Shown: in pieces, positions 43,201 to 49,388 of the stretch
How the letters are laid out: the number at the start of each line of letters is the position of its first letter
How positions within the stretch are numbered: position 1 is the first letter of the stretch
Assembly: GCF_964340395.1 (NCBI RefSeq)
Contig: NC_135556.1
Coordinates: 10,480,001-10,544,000, forward strand
Origin: Glandiceps talaboti
Lineage: Eukaryota; Hemichordata; Enteropneusta; Spengelidae
Reading direction: 5' to 3'
DNA: 64,000 nucleotides
Position numbers and translations under genes: made by a program
Notes under the pieces: generated by a model
Told to the model about the DNA's origin: nothing
What the model saw: only the letters and a program-made list of their open reading frames with translations
Databases searched by the model: none

Positions 43201-44892
43201 GGACAAAAAAATAAATTCTCCTCCCCATCTCTGTACTTGTTTCTGTCTACACAGGATCCAAAGGCCTTCTTAGATGATTTGTCTGACATTATGGATTGTA
43301 TGATCTTTGGTAAGACCTCCACAGTGATGACATCACTACCACCACACATGTCTCACACGCTGTCCAGACTATCAAACAGAACACCAACACCAGAAATGTC
43401 AAGGATATCACATACAAAGGGACGTCCATCTATCTACACAACTCCCATACCAAACTTAGAGATGGTTGCTAATCCCAAAACCACACCAAGGATCAGAACT
43501 CCTCTGTTGTGTGGAGAAGAAAGTGAACAAGTGCAGAGAAGCCATAGTAGGGGATGTGTGCCCAATACTACAGTGATGACACACACTCCAGTTCTAGCTA
43601 CTAGCAGTCGAACATTCAGCAGAGTTTCTAGAAATATTACTAAGGGAAGGGTGTTGCCAAATTCAGAGCTAGTAATGCCTGTAGAAAGCACAGACTGTCC
43701 GTTCACACCAGCACCAAGTGACCAAGCTACAGTTACCCCTATTCACAGTATAAACAGATCAAGATTACTAAACTTCAGAAGCCAAGATTTTAGTTCCCAC
43801 TATCCACAGGGTACTAACAGTAACACCGACCTCAACAGAATTCCATCGCCGCCTCCGTTAAGTCCTCTGCCCACTCCTGTTCGCTCATCCGTAAGGAAAA
43901 GTTTCAGACCACCTAGTAGACTGTCTACTCCATCACAACAAAGCCCTCTAGCCTTGTCAAAAAAGAGTTTGAGTAGAACTGTCAAGAAAGTGGGTGTATG
44001 TCTTGTCAGAGAGACAGCAAACAAGGATGTGATGGCAGGATTTCAGAAGATTCCAATGGATGAGACTGATGGCACAGAAGGTGGATATGTGACTGTGAGC
44101 AATGAAACTGACATGACAGCAACAGATATGATGGATGGTAAAGAAAGACCAGCAACAAATAAAACTATTGATAGTGTTAAGACAGATAATGTCACCAACA
44201 GAACTGTGGTGACAACTCAAGGGACATCTGATGCAGCAAGTACTACTGATGGTGTGGAAGATACAATTGATGCTCCACTTGGTGCAAAGGTAGCGTGTGA
44301 GGGTTTGTTCACAAAGACAACACATACTTGTGAAATCAAAAGCACTGAGAGGATTGATACATTTACAGCTGTTCATACAGACCATTCAAAGAAGGATACT
44401 TTAGAAGATTCTGAGAAAACTAAATGTAGTTTGGGAGATACCGAGAAAAATACATGCATGCATACAACTGACGAGAAAGCGGAAAGTGGAAAAGAAGATA
44501 ACGACATAGTGATAAACAAGTCTTGTGAGGAAATGATCACAAATAAATCAGCTAACTGCGACAATAAGACAGAAGAAATACACATGAAAGAAATCAGAAA
44601 AACCGCAAGCATGAATAAAGACACTAAGAGTCAAGAGAAAACAAATGAGCCAACACCGAATGAAAATAGAGGTGAAATGCAAGCAGTGTCAGTTCCAGGG
44701 AAGATAGAAGACAGTACGAATGACTCTGTGTCATGTGAAGATAACAGAGAATCTCAAAGTAACACAGAAGATATGTTAGAGAAGGATGCTTTGTTGGCAT
44801 TACATCTGTCCACTTTAGATGAATCATTATTATTGGATGAAGTGCCAAAGAGACGAGTTACAAGATCTCAAAGCAGAACTAGAAAACTTTAA
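9870..44892 (+). CDS. BRCA2: BRCA2 orthologue, 21 coding exons, complete
   Basis: BRCA2 loads RAD51 onto single-stranded DNA during homologous recombination in the nucleus. Coding exons (GT-AG): 9870-10335, 11971-12221, 13203-13376, 13844-15923, 16815-21866, 22797-22889, 23645-24222, 24864-24980, 25718-25905, 27551-27679, 28415-28616, 29080-29247, 30774-30953, 32761-32914, 37631-37752, 37926-38045, 39079-39254, 40030-40239, 40782-40857, 42031-42213, 43255-44892. Every junction keeps phase, and the sum is 12357 nt, that is 4118 codons plus stop. Domains by residue: PALB2-binding motif about 50-62, WSSSLATPP about 260-268, BRC array about 1272-2615, helical domain about 2900-3042, OB1 about 3043-3226, OB2 and tower about 3227-3440, OB3 about 3420-3575, TR2-like about 3768-3815. 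Identity rests on residue-level matches I recall from human BRCA2 in nearly every exon from the helical domain on. Length exceeds human mainly because of extra BRC repeats. Exon joins are inferred from splice consensus, without RNA. Confidence 0.97.
10440..11100 (+). repeat. Tandem duplication of about 0.3 kb in BRCA2 intron 1
   Basis: Two copies (about 10470-10757 and 10842-11095, period about 373 bp) share TCGCCAAGTAGAGTGCTCAA, TTTCACCAGAAGGATCATCA and GCAAATGCAGGCATGCC. A GT microsatellite separates them. A short inverted piece (CACCTGATGATCCTTCTGGT) recurs at 11183. Confidence 0.85.
10757..10814. repeat. (GT)n microsatellite
   Basis: Near-perfect GT tract in intron 1. Confidence 0.95.
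11561..11806. repeat. Interrupted (TG)n microsatellite
   Basis: Long TG tract with TGCG and TATG interruptions and a G run, just upstream of BRCA2 exon 2. Cys-Val ORFs are artefacts. Confidence 0.95.
11971..12221 (+). CDS. BRCA2: BRCA2 coding exon 2
   Basis: The acceptor TTTTGTCTGTAG ends at 11970 and the donor is GTG|GTATGT at 12222. It enters in phase 1 (completing an Asp codon) and leaves in phase 0. It encodes a low-complexity Ser/Pro/Thr-rich segment; RLFKTPQ followed by TTPAST resembles the human SLFHTPKF/RQTPKH region. No folded domain is evident. Confidence 0.88.
13203..13376 (+). CDS. BRCA2: BRCA2 coding exon 3: WSSSLATPP block
   Basis: The acceptor TTTTTATAG ends at 13202 and the donor is CAG|GTCAGT at 13377. 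It is 58 codons, phase 0 on both sides. It encodes [17 protein letters not shown] and then [11 protein letters not shown]. The human counterpart has QTPKHISESLGAEVDPD followed by [11 protein letters not shown], an unmistakable match. The SLATPP box is one of the few strongly conserved stretches in the BRCA2 N-terminal third. Confidence 0.95.
13465..13675 (-). mobile_element. tRNA-derived SINE, copy B, in BRCA2 intron 3
   Basis: On the minus strand it begins GTTGGTGGCCGAGTGATTAA (box A) and has GGGTTCAAACCC (box B), then the body GGTTTTCCCCGGGTACTTCG shared with copy A. That body resembles conserved central domains found in several metazoan SINE superfamilies; I cannot assign which. Confidence 0.7.
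13844..15923 (+). CDS. BRCA2: BRCA2 coding exon 4: large N-terminal disordered exon
   Basis: The acceptor ATCTTTAG ends at 13843 and the donor is CAG|GTAGGC at 15924; it enters in phase 0 and leaves in phase 1. It corresponds in position to human exon 10. The roughly 693 residues are hydrophilic and Ser/Thr/Asn-rich, as expected for disordered BRCA2. Two short motifs look conserved: AGFGKTSNS (near 14752) resembles human HGFGKTSGNS, and [18 protein letters not shown] (near 15680) resembles human STLKKKTNKFIYAI. Near 15350-15450 there is an internal PTTAR/PTTAK duplication. Reading through the donor gives a stop at 15953, so intron retention would truncate the protein before any BRC repeat. 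Confidence 0.92.
16080..16328 (+). repeat. Tandem repeat in BRCA2 intron 4
   Basis: Three to four units of about 60-75 bp each carry TCAGACTTATTTCTGCCT, TAGTACAC and GATTACTGCTATCAA. It directly precedes the exon 4-derived fragment at 16329. Confidence 0.8.
16329..16446 (+). pseudogene. Degraded duplicate of BRCA2 exon 4 piece inside intron 4
   Basis: ATTCACTGCCAGC followed by TCCAGCCAT, GTGTGCTCTCAGACTTCAAG and AAAAACAACTCC parallels exon 4 at 15341-15357 and 15478-15558, with the intervening roughly 120 bp missing. The main block stays in the source frame until a TGA near 16462. No flanking splice sites suggest it is used. Confidence 0.8.
16815..21866 (+). CDS. BRCA2: BRCA2 coding exon 5: giant exon with the BRC array
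   Basis: This 5052-bp exon is the counterpart of human exon 11. The acceptor is ATATTGCAG|GT at 16806-16814 and the donor GAAG|GTAAGT at 21867; it is phase 1 on both sides and open throughout. It encodes 19 BRC units starting at residue about 1272. The N-terminal 280 residues and the stretch between BRC5 and BRC6 (18360-19060) have no BRC unit. That stretch instead holds a basic, aromatic, proline-rich motif [13 protein letters not shown] (near 18571) and an acidic/helical [16 protein letters not shown] (near 18812); the latter may match human FEFTQFRKPS between BRC1 and BRC2. The exon ends with [14 protein letters not shown], like human GKRRGEP. Confidence 0.96.
17657..21690 (+). repeat. BRCA2: Array of 19 BRC (RAD51-binding) repeat units
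   Basis: BRC repeats bind RAD51 through an FxxA motif that mimics the RAD51 oligomerisation interface. The codon just before each motif Phe starts at: 17657 (FSTA), 17900 (FKSA), 18023 (degenerate, FAST), 18122 (FKSA), 18269 (FASA), 19067 (FQTA), 19463 (FHTA), 19874 (FRTA), 20132 (FQTA), 20270 (FKTE), 20423 (FKTV), 20555 (FQTA), 20690 (FHTA), 20816 (FQTA), 20951 (FHTA), 21077 (FQTA), 21209 (FQTA), 21332 (FQTA), 21593 (FQTA). Sixteen of 19 keep F-x-x-A. Typical units read [17 protein letters not shown] followed by a KAK helix and an acidic tail in the position of the human LFDE motif. Human BRCA2 has eight. Confidence 0.93.
22108..22312. repeat. (TATG)n microsatellite
   Basis: Tetranucleotide tract in intron 5, ending in TCTG units. 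Confidence 0.95.
22797..22889 (+). CDS. BRCA2: BRCA2 coding exon 6 (human exon 12 equivalent)
   Basis: The acceptor CACCTACAG ends at 22796 and the donor is CAG|GTAAAA at 22890; phase 1 on both sides, 93 bp (human exon 12 is 96 bp by recollection). It encodes [12 protein letters not shown]..., matching human GEPSIKRNLLNEF. In vertebrates this segment contributes to binding the meiotic partner MEILB2/HSF2BP; whether that holds here is unknown. A symmetric-phase exon like this can be skipped without a frameshift. Confidence 0.85.
23645..24222 (+). CDS. BRCA2: BRCA2 coding exon 7 (human exons 13-14 equivalent)
   Basis: The acceptor TTTTTCGTAG ends at 23644 and the donor is AAG|GTCAGT at 24223; it enters in phase 1 and leaves in phase 0. 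It begins [18 protein letters not shown], which aligns with human TIKDRRLFMHHVSLEPI, so human exons 13 and 14 appear fused here. The rest is basic and Ser/Thr-rich, with [10 protein letters not shown] in the position of the human FVPPFKTKS segment (reported as a DMC1-binding region). No folded domain is seen. Confidence 0.9.
24864..24980 (+). CDS. BRCA2: BRCA2 coding exon 8: start of helical domain
   Basis: The acceptor TATACCAG ends at 24863 and the donor is GAA|GTAAGT at 24981; 39 codons, phase 0. It encodes [20 protein letters not shown], which aligns with human [20 protein letters not shown] at the beginning of the DSS1/DNA-binding helical domain. Confidence 0.93.
25251..25268. repeat. 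18-bp poly-G run
   Basis: Uninterrupted G run in BRCA2 intron 8. Confidence 0.9.
25718..25905 (+). CDS. BRCA2: BRCA2 coding exon 9: helical domain
   Basis: The acceptor TATATTTCAG ends at 25717 and the donor is CAG|GTGAAC at 25906; phase 0 to phase 2, 188 bp, the length I recall for human exon 16. [19 protein letters not shown] and then [20 protein letters not shown] match human LYTYGVSKHCIKINSKNAE and [20 protein letters not shown]. Confidence 0.96.
26325..27550 (+). repeat. Diverged copies of the exon 10 acceptor region in intron 9
   Basis: A module containing GTTGAGTTCATT, CAGTGTCA, CAGCTT and ACATGTA appears near 26327, 26417, 27217 and 27467. The last is the genuine pre-acceptor sequence. 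The 26417 copy ends TTTGACAGGGCTGTGTACAG, closely matching the real junction GTTGACAGGGCTATGTACAG. Confidence 0.7.
26585..27190 (+). repeat. 15-bp minisatellite in BRCA2 intron 9
   Basis: About 40 units of GTACATGACAGGGAT or GTACATGACAGGTAT, with AATTG/AAATG variants and two CTGCAG insertions. Each unit contains TGACAGG, the same string as the true exon 10 acceptor (GTTGACAG|GG at 27551). The minus-strand Met-Tyr-Ile-Pro-Val ORF is an artefact of the 15-bp period. Confidence 0.95.
27551..27679 (+). CDS. BRCA2: BRCA2 coding exon 10: helical domain core
   Basis: The acceptor GTTGACAG ends at 27550 and the donor is AAG|GTAAGT at 27680; phase 2 on both sides, 129 bp. [20 protein letters not shown] and [13 protein letters not shown] match human [20 protein letters not shown] and IIWKLAAMECAFP. 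This helical-domain segment packs against OB1 and contacts DSS1 in the known mammalian structure. The acceptor sits among related duplicated sequences (see the intron 9 entries). Confidence 0.97.
28325..28414 (+). repeat. Duplicated acceptor region before exon 11
   Basis: GTCAAATGTAAAATATACCA at 28334 recurs as GTCAAATGTAAAATGTACCA at 28389. Each ends in CTATAG or CTACAG; the second is the acceptor used by exon 11. Confidence 0.8.
28415..28616 (+). CDS. BRCA2: BRCA2 coding exon 11: start of OB1
   Basis: The acceptor CCACTACAG ends at 28414 and the donor is AAG|GTAATG at 28617; phase 2 to phase 0. [20 protein letters not shown] and then [20 protein letters not shown] align with human [20 protein letters not shown] and [20 protein letters not shown]. 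The following Gln/Asn/Lys-rich loop precedes the next OB1 strand, as in human. Confidence 0.97.
28655..29045 (+). repeat. G-rich minisatellite in BRCA2 intron 11
   Basis: Irregular units of about 40-60 bp contain CAGGTGGGTTGGAAGG and GTAGAGGGTTT. CAGGTGGGT fits the 5' splice-site consensus (CAG|GTGGGT) and occurs about six times. Confidence 0.85.
29080..29247 (+). CDS. BRCA2: BRCA2 coding exon 12: OB1
   Basis: The acceptor TGTTGCTAG ends at 29079 and the donor is GAG|GTATTA at 29248; 56 codons, phase 0. [30 protein letters not shown] and intervening strands match human [11 protein letters not shown] and IILHGAELVGSPDACTPLE almost residue for residue. Confidence 0.98.
29930..30200 (+). mobile_element. 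LINE 3' fragment in BRCA2 intron 12
   Basis: The frame starting near 29988 reads [19 protein letters not shown] and stops at 30096. This is the characteristic FKKxLKTHLF tail that ends reverse transcriptase ORFs of CR1/L2-type LINEs. It is followed by GGTGCTATACAAAT and a GATT tandem tail, as expected of the 3' end of such elements. It is 5'-truncated and inactive. Confidence 0.7.
30501..30718. mobile_element. hAT-like MITE in BRCA2 intron 12
   Basis: The termini TAGTCTGTAAG and CTTACAGTCTA are inverted repeats, with a further inverted block GTGCCCTCAC / GTGAGGGC inside. The termini and the first roughly 50 bp match the 45218-45325 element. A target-site duplication is not clear. Confidence 0.65.
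30774..30953 (+). CDS. BRCA2: BRCA2 coding exon 13: end of OB1
   Basis: The acceptor TTTCATTCCAG ends at 30773 and the donor is CAG|GTCGGT at 30954 (a less common donor); 60 codons, phase 0. [20 protein letters not shown] and [19 protein letters not shown] match human [20 protein letters not shown] and FSDGGNVGCVDVIIQRAYP. A 0.4-kb CA/CATA microsatellite begins only about 40 bp after the donor. Confidence 0.97.
30993..31405. repeat. (CA)n/(CATA)n microsatellite
   Basis: Compound tract just after exon 13. Long Thr-His and Cys-Val ORFs on both strands are artefacts. Confidence 0.95.
31528..31625 (+). repeat. 28-33 bp G-rich minisatellite
   Basis: Three copies of GGGGTGGGATAGAAGAGGAG, each followed by GGAGGGGTTG, in intron 13. 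Confidence 0.9.
32070..32545 (+). repeat. Three tandem copies of a 0.15-kb unit with a 27-G run
   Basis: GGCTGAGAGGGG at 32106, 32260 and 32400 is followed each time by TGTGGTTT(G/A)ATCT, CATTTCATTGTA and CACAAACATCCTG-like blocks. In the third copy the G run has expanded to 27 (32408-32434). Confidence 0.85.
32761..32914 (+). CDS. BRCA2: BRCA2 coding exon 14: OB2 and tower helix 1
   Basis: The acceptor TTATATTTCAG ends at 32760 and the donor is CAG|GTGAGA at 32915; phase 0 to phase 1. [20 protein letters not shown] followed by a charged helix [19 protein letters not shown] aligns with human WMEKTSSGLYIFRNEREEE and AQQKRLEALFTKIQEEFEE, the ascending helix of the tower. Confidence 0.95.
33090..33360. 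mobile_element. MITE, copy 1 (BRCA2 intron 14)
   Basis: The termini GATAGACACATACTAAAAC and TTTTAGTTTGCGCCTATC are inverted repeats. The same ends and the internal CAACATGTTGATAC-like block occur at 50695-50990. Confidence 0.65.
34167..34207. repeat. (TG)n microsatellite
   Basis: Perfect TG tract in intron 14. Confidence 0.95.
34689..37095. mobile_element. 2.4-kb foldback element with about 680-bp inverted arms, TTAA flanked
   Basis: The left arm, about 34693-35370, and the right arm, about 36415-37091, are reverse complements with moderate divergence. Both termini read TTAAAGGTGAT(T/C)CAAAATG outward-in, so the element abuts TTAA on both sides, the target preferred by piggyBac and T2-like MITEs. 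Both arms carry a TATGACGTCATAA palindrome. The 1-kb centre (35371-36414) holds no recognisable transposase. It lies in BRCA2 intron 14. Short ORFs in the arms are mirror images and not genes. Confidence 0.85.
37631..37752 (+). CDS. BRCA2: BRCA2 coding exon 15: tower tip
   Basis: The acceptor TTTTGTAAAG ends at 37630 and the donor is GAG|GTAAGA at 37753; phase 1 to phase 0. [20 protein letters not shown] and NATDPSSVE align with human [20 protein letters not shown] and NAADPAYLE, the three-helix bundle at the tower tip. A short very basic run ([11 protein letters not shown]) precedes it and has no clear human counterpart. The acceptor is weak (purines at -3 and -4), so the first few residues are less certain. 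The 3' end and donor are repeated twice downstream. Confidence 0.88.
37719..37876 (+). repeat. Three tandem copies of exon 15 end plus splice donor
   Basis: The last 30 bp of exon 15 and its donor (ending CTGTTGAG|GTAAGAAACT) recur at 37781 and 37838, periods 58 and 57 bp, with only a few substitutions. Only the first donor (37753) gives an open frame into exon 16. Reading on to the second donor meets a TGA at 37792. Confidence 0.9.
37926..38045 (+). CDS. BRCA2: BRCA2 coding exon 16: tower descending helix
   Basis: The acceptor TTTTATTGCAG ends at 37925 and the donor is GAG|GTGAGA at 38046; 40 codons, phase 0. [20 protein letters not shown] followed by [13 protein letters not shown] aligns with human [20 protein letters not shown] and LEIRKAMESAEQ, the second long tower helix. 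The following intron opens with 0.6 kb of GAAT/GATG simple repeat. Confidence 0.95.
38274..38905. repeat. (GAAT)n/(GATG)n complex simple repeat
   Basis: Tetranucleotide variants GAAT, GATG, GATA and GGTG fill most of the start of intron 16. The long Ile-His-Pro-Ser ORF on the minus strand is an artefact. Confidence 0.95.
39079..39254 (+). CDS. BRCA2: BRCA2 coding exon 17: end of OB2
   Basis: The acceptor TTTATTGTCAG ends at 39078 and the donor is AAG|GTTAGT at 39255; phase 0 to phase 2. An alternative AG at 39088-39089 would give a stop, so it was rejected. [14 protein letters not shown] and [20 protein letters not shown] match human RDVTTVWKLRIVSY and [20 protein letters not shown]. Confidence 0.95.
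40030..40239 (+). CDS. BRCA2: BRCA2 coding exon 18: OB2 to OB3
   Basis: The acceptor TTTTTTAATACAG ends at 40029 and the donor is AGG|GTAAGT at 40240; phase 2 on both sides. [15 protein letters not shown] aligns with human NIQLAATKKTQYQQL, and [17 protein letters not shown] with human SEVDLIGFVVSVVKKTG. The segment links the tail of OB2 to the first strand of OB3. Confidence 0.95.
40318..40625 (+). repeat. Degenerate tandem repeat of about 75 bp in intron 18
   Basis: Four diverged units each hold ACACTG, CTACAG and ACTAGTGCCCAAATA-like blocks. Confidence 0.65.
40782..40857 (+). CDS. BRCA2: BRCA2 coding exon 19: OB3
   Basis: The acceptor TTTCTCCCTAG ends at 40781 and the donor is AAG|GTAAAC at 40858; 76 bp, phase 2 to phase 0. 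[16 protein letters not shown] corresponds to human VYLSDECYNLLAIKFW. Confidence 0.96.
41145..41870 (-). mobile_element. LINE 3' fragment in BRCA2 intron 19
   Basis: The minus-strand frame 41729-41469 encodes [20 protein letters not shown] followed by QLKIHLFTE and a stop, the conserved end of a CR1/L2-like non-LTR reverse transcriptase. Upstream sequence to about 41833 continues in another frame, so at least one frameshift is present. On the minus strand the 3' end reads AATAAAGTTT then CATT repeats near 41145-41165. It is 5'-truncated, dead, and antisense to BRCA2. Confidence 0.75.
42031..42213 (+). CDS. BRCA2: BRCA2 coding exon 20: OB3 end
   Basis: The acceptor CACTTTCTAG ends at 42030 and the donor is AAG|GTAAGA at 42214; 61 codons, phase 0. 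[20 protein letters not shown] and AYAGDLSMF align with human [20 protein letters not shown] and LFAGDFSVF. A second usable donor (CAG|GTCAGT, GT at 42241) lies 27 nt downstream in frame and would add nine residues (VRSVSLFLQ). Confidence 0.95.
43255..44892 (+). CDS. BRCA2: BRCA2 coding exon 21: terminal exon, TR2-like region
   Basis: The acceptor TGTCTACACAG ends at 43254; the exon enters in phase 0 and ends with TAA at 44890. It encodes 545 residues. [16 protein letters not shown] followed by [20 protein letters not shown] (from about 43831) aligns with human LSRLPLPPPVSPICTF and AFQPPRS, the approach to the C-terminal RAD51-binding TR2 segment whose CDK site is Ser3291; several SP/TP sites are present here (STP, QSP). 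The remainder is acidic and Thr/Asp/Lys-rich with no domain, ending near a hydrophobic stretch ([18 protein letters not shown], like human EELALINTQALL) and a basic tail [14 protein letters not shown] that could act as a nuclear localisation signal. Confidence 0.94.
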   Translation, partial: DPKAFLDDLSDIMDCMIFGKTSTVMTSLPPHMSHTLSRLSNRTPTPEMSRISHTKGRPSIYTTPIPNLEMVANPKTTPRIRTPLLCGEESEQVQRSHSRGCVPNTTVMTHTPVLATSSRTFSRVSRNITKGRVLPNSELVMPVESTDCPFTPAPSDQATVTPIHSINRSRLLNFRSQDFSSHYPQGTNSNTDLNRIPSPPPLSPLPTPVRSSVRKSFRPPSRLSTPSQQSPLALSKKSLSRTVKKVGVCLVRETANKDVMAGFQKIPMDETDGTEGGYVTVSNETDMTATDMMDGKERPATNKTIDSVKTDNVTNRTVVTTQGTSDAASTTDGVEDTIDAPLGAKVACEGLFTKTTHTCEIKSTERIDTFTAVHTDHSKKDTLEDSEKTKCSLGDTEKNTCMHTTDEKAESGKEDNDIVINKSCEEMITNKSANCDNKTEEIHMKEIRKTASMNKDTKSQEKTNEPTPNENRGEMQAVSVPGKIEDSTNDSVSCEDNRESQSNTEDMLEKDALLALHLSTLDESLLLDEVPKRRVTRSQSRTRKL

Positions 44893-45217
44893 TACGACAA
44901 TGACAGATTCACAATCAGGTAATTACACCTAGAACAGTTGATGTACAGGAAAGCTAAGTTACCAGTATGTTTAATATCTAACCAATTGCAAGTTTATTGT
45001 ACTCTACATTCCCCCTCCAAGAAAACAACACAGCCTGGTGCTATTAAAATGGTTGTGTGCTTTTTGTACATAAATCTATACCTTGATATGTGTTTTGATA
45101 CTGCCTTAATATATGTAGGGATAGAAGAAAAATGAAAATATGATTTCAAAATGACTAGTTAGTTATTTTGAAGATTTGTAATGAGAGAATACTTTCGATG
45201 TTTTACACATGTACACC

Positions 45218-45325
45218 TAGACTGCAAGATACGCTGTGTCGCTACACCTTCACTGGCCTGCTCTGTCCATGACAGGGACTGACCAATGTGTGAGGGTGCC
45301 CTGCCACAGCTTACCTTACAGACTA
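45218..45325. mobile_element. hAT-like MITE with 8-bp target-site duplication in the 3'UTR
   Basis: A 108-bp element has terminal inverted repeats TAGACTGCAAG and CTTACAGACTA, extending imperfectly to about 25 bp. It is flanked by perfect 8-bp direct repeats TGTACACC (45210-45217 and 45326-45333). An 8-bp duplication and TAG-starting termini are typical of the hAT superfamily. A longer relative sits at 30501-30718. It has no coding capacity. Confidence 0.8.
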
Positions 45326-45391
45326 TGTACACCATGGTGCTGAAACGATGTTACTGCCATTTATTAAATGTTCAAAATTGTTTAATTCTGT

Positions 45392-45397
45392 AATAAA
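45392..45397 (+). terminator. Likely BRCA2 polyadenylation signal
   Basis: This is the first canonical AATAAA after the stop codon, 500 bp downstream. Further AATAAA copies occur at 46502 and 46515. The 3'UTR between stop and this signal contains a small inverted-repeat element (45218-45325). Confidence 0.6.
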
Positions 45398-46559
45398 GCA
45401 AAGAAAGGAGCCAATACTTTCCCTTATGTCTTAAAGGAACAAAAGCCGTGGTTTGTAAGATTTTTTACTTGAATGAAAATACGCACATAAAAACTTTCTG
45501 TATAATGTTAATGTTGATGCATGCTGAATATCACAAACAAATGCATCAATGTTTAGTGGTATCCCCTCCCACAGTAGAACATTCTGATAAATTACAGTTG
45601 TTTAGGAGTCATTTCATGGCACCAAAATGACACAACATGACCCCCTCCCCACTTCAAGTGGTATGTTCCAAAATGACCCTCTCCACTTCAAGTCGTGTTT
45701 TCCAAAATGACCCCCCCCCCCCCCATCATAAACACACCCTTCTCCAGCAAGTTAAAATTACCAGCCCCATATGACGACAAGTTTTATATTAATATCCACA
45801 GAATAAAAGGGAAATGCGATTTTTTGATGCCACATTTGTCCATCACATATTGTGTGTAAAATCTAGTTATTGGAAGTGTTTTTTCATCTCACAAAGTTTG
45901 CAGTCTTTTGTTGGACAGGATACTCACACACCCATGTATACTGTGATGTCCAAAGTGCTTTATCTGCTTGTCGTACCACAGTAAACATTCTCAATTATCA
46001 CAAAAGACAGTGTTACTTTTATTACAACTAACCTGTAAGGCGTACAATAGTGCATGTGTTTTGTCTACATGTAAATGTATGTGCATGTTGGTATTTGTGT
46101 GTATGTACGTGTGATTGTGTGTGCATGTGCATGCGCACATATTTACAAATACCCAGTACTGATTGATATTCAACACATGGTATCACACTTGGAGTCACAT
46201 AATGTATTTGTATATCAGAACTGATTTCTTTGAACACACAACAAATGTCTTCATGGCCAGCCATTGTTAGACTGTTCAGATAGAAGAAAATAGGAATTGA
46301 GAGCTGCGCAATTGTTGAAAGTAGTCAAAACTCACTACAACAACAACTACCTTGTCGCTTGGCCTCGAAGTTGGTTTGGTTGATACATCTGATTAGGCAA
46401 TGCTCAGCATAAAACATGGTGAACATAGCGCCTTGTGAATTTGGTCATTTTGTTTCTTTCTAGATGTAGAAAACTAAGTGTGTTGTAAGAAGTGAGAGCA
46501 CAATAAACATGAACAATAAAGCATAGCAACCATAACCTCACCCATAGGAACGCCTTAAC

Positions 46560-46710
46560 CAATACCTAGTAACAGTATTTGCCTATCTGTACTATGATCA
46601 CTACAGCTAGTAACAAAATTTGCCTACCTGTACTAGGACAACTTAGCTAGTAACAATATATGCCTACCTGTACTAGGATTTCTATAGCTAGCAACTGCAT
46701 TTGCCTAGGT
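46560..46710 (+). repeat. About 52-bp tandem repeat
   Basis: Three to four units with GCTAGTAACA, TTTGCCTACCTGTACTAGGA. Confidence 0.8.
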
Positions 46711-46747
46711 ATAGAGTTCCATGTAAATGATGTGAAATATGAATAAA

Positions 46748-47073
46748 CAATAATAATAATAATGTTGGTTTTTATATAGCACTTTCCCACTTTGTGCTCA
46801 ACGCACTTTACAATTATTACCCCTAGCACGGATCTATAGTGGCACAACGGCCTTTTACTTCCTCAACTCCCTGGGGAGCATACAATCCATTGCAACCTTT
46901 ATAAGTACATAGGATTAAAGCATTCACATTGCAACCTCTATCCTACCAGGTCCCCAATTATACAGCTTGGTTGACTGCGGCACAATCGTGGATCAAATCT
47001 TGTCTAAGGACTCTAGCTCGAACGCCTAACCAGCAGATTCCAAGTCGGCCACTAACCATTCGACCATGACTCC
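46748..47073 (-). mobile_element. tRNA-derived SINE with ATT tail
   Basis: On the minus strand the head is GGAGTCATGGTCGAATGGTT with GCGTTCGAGCT as box B. The body is about 200 bp, followed by GTGCTATATAAAAACCAAC and (ATT)n. The end resembles LINE 3' tails, as usual for SINEs mobilised by a LINE. It is a different family from the copies at 6045 and 13465. Confidence 0.65.
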
Positions 47074-48112
47074 AATGAACCATCTACTCACATGTGTAAT
47101 ATTAAGACTTAGATTATTAGTTCTCTTTCCATGAAGATTTTTTTTCTGACTATCTGATTAGTTTCGATGATTAGTTGGACATGTGATAAATGCTGAATAA
47201 CTGTGTAAGTGTGAATGTGTTGTTGACCCGAACTGATGCAATGTTTTGATAGATTTCAGAAATCCATCTAATATTATGAGTGCTTTTTTTGCCTGAACAA
47301 GGAATTACATTTTGCGAGGTCTCCATGAATCGTCAGTCTGATTGTTGGCTTCATAGCCCATAAATGTCATACTGGAATAAAAATTCACTCAACAATGTAT
47401 AGTTATATTGGTACTATGGCACTCGTCTCCTAATGTAGTTTGAAAGATTTGAATACTTGTTTAGAAAGTAGAATGCTCAGCCACACATGAAAGGGGTTAG
47501 AACTATATTTTTGGAAAAGTGAACATCTCAATATAAATCTCTCCAAATGTTGCCATGAAAGCTTGTTCATGATCATTTTGAAACGTAAAATAACTTTGGG
47601 GATCACCGTCATGTTTCAAAAAGCAATATGCAAATTAGGTTAATTTATATGCACAAAGTTCATTCTAACCACGTCGTCGAAGTTATTACTTTCAAGATTA
47701 AGGAGCGTCCATTTTTTATTTCTCGGGGCCGGGCTCGTGGATACACCTTCAGAGTGCTATATTTTTCTGATGATCCCCGCCCCCCTCCCACCCGGAAAGT
47801 AAAGTAATGACTAACACGAGTAGCCCCACTGCGATTTTTTTCATAACCCCCCCCCCCCCCGCAAACCTCGAGACAAGTGTAAATTATGTTGAATTGGCGA
47901 TTGAAATAGTCAATATCAAAATATGGATAATGATATAATAGTTATTTCCAGTTGCTAGTCATATTGCGTAATATTAAGATTTTGTAGTAAAGTTTCATTG
48001 GAGCCCCCAATAATATGGTCACTTATTAACCAGCATAACTAGTAAATCCTCCCAATCAACAATTTCAAAACTTACCTTTAATATTGATCAGCAATTGCGT
48101 TGTCTCTTTCTT
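47074..48112. other. Intergenic, no gene seen
   Basis: Only short ORFs and two C-rich runs near 47780 and 47850. No RNA gene was recognised. Confidence 0.5.

Positions 48113-49388
<1,276 letters not shown>

Noticed and set aside
46028-46264. His/Thr-rich minus-strand ORFs
   Set aside because: They derive from a GTGTATGT-type low-complexity tract.
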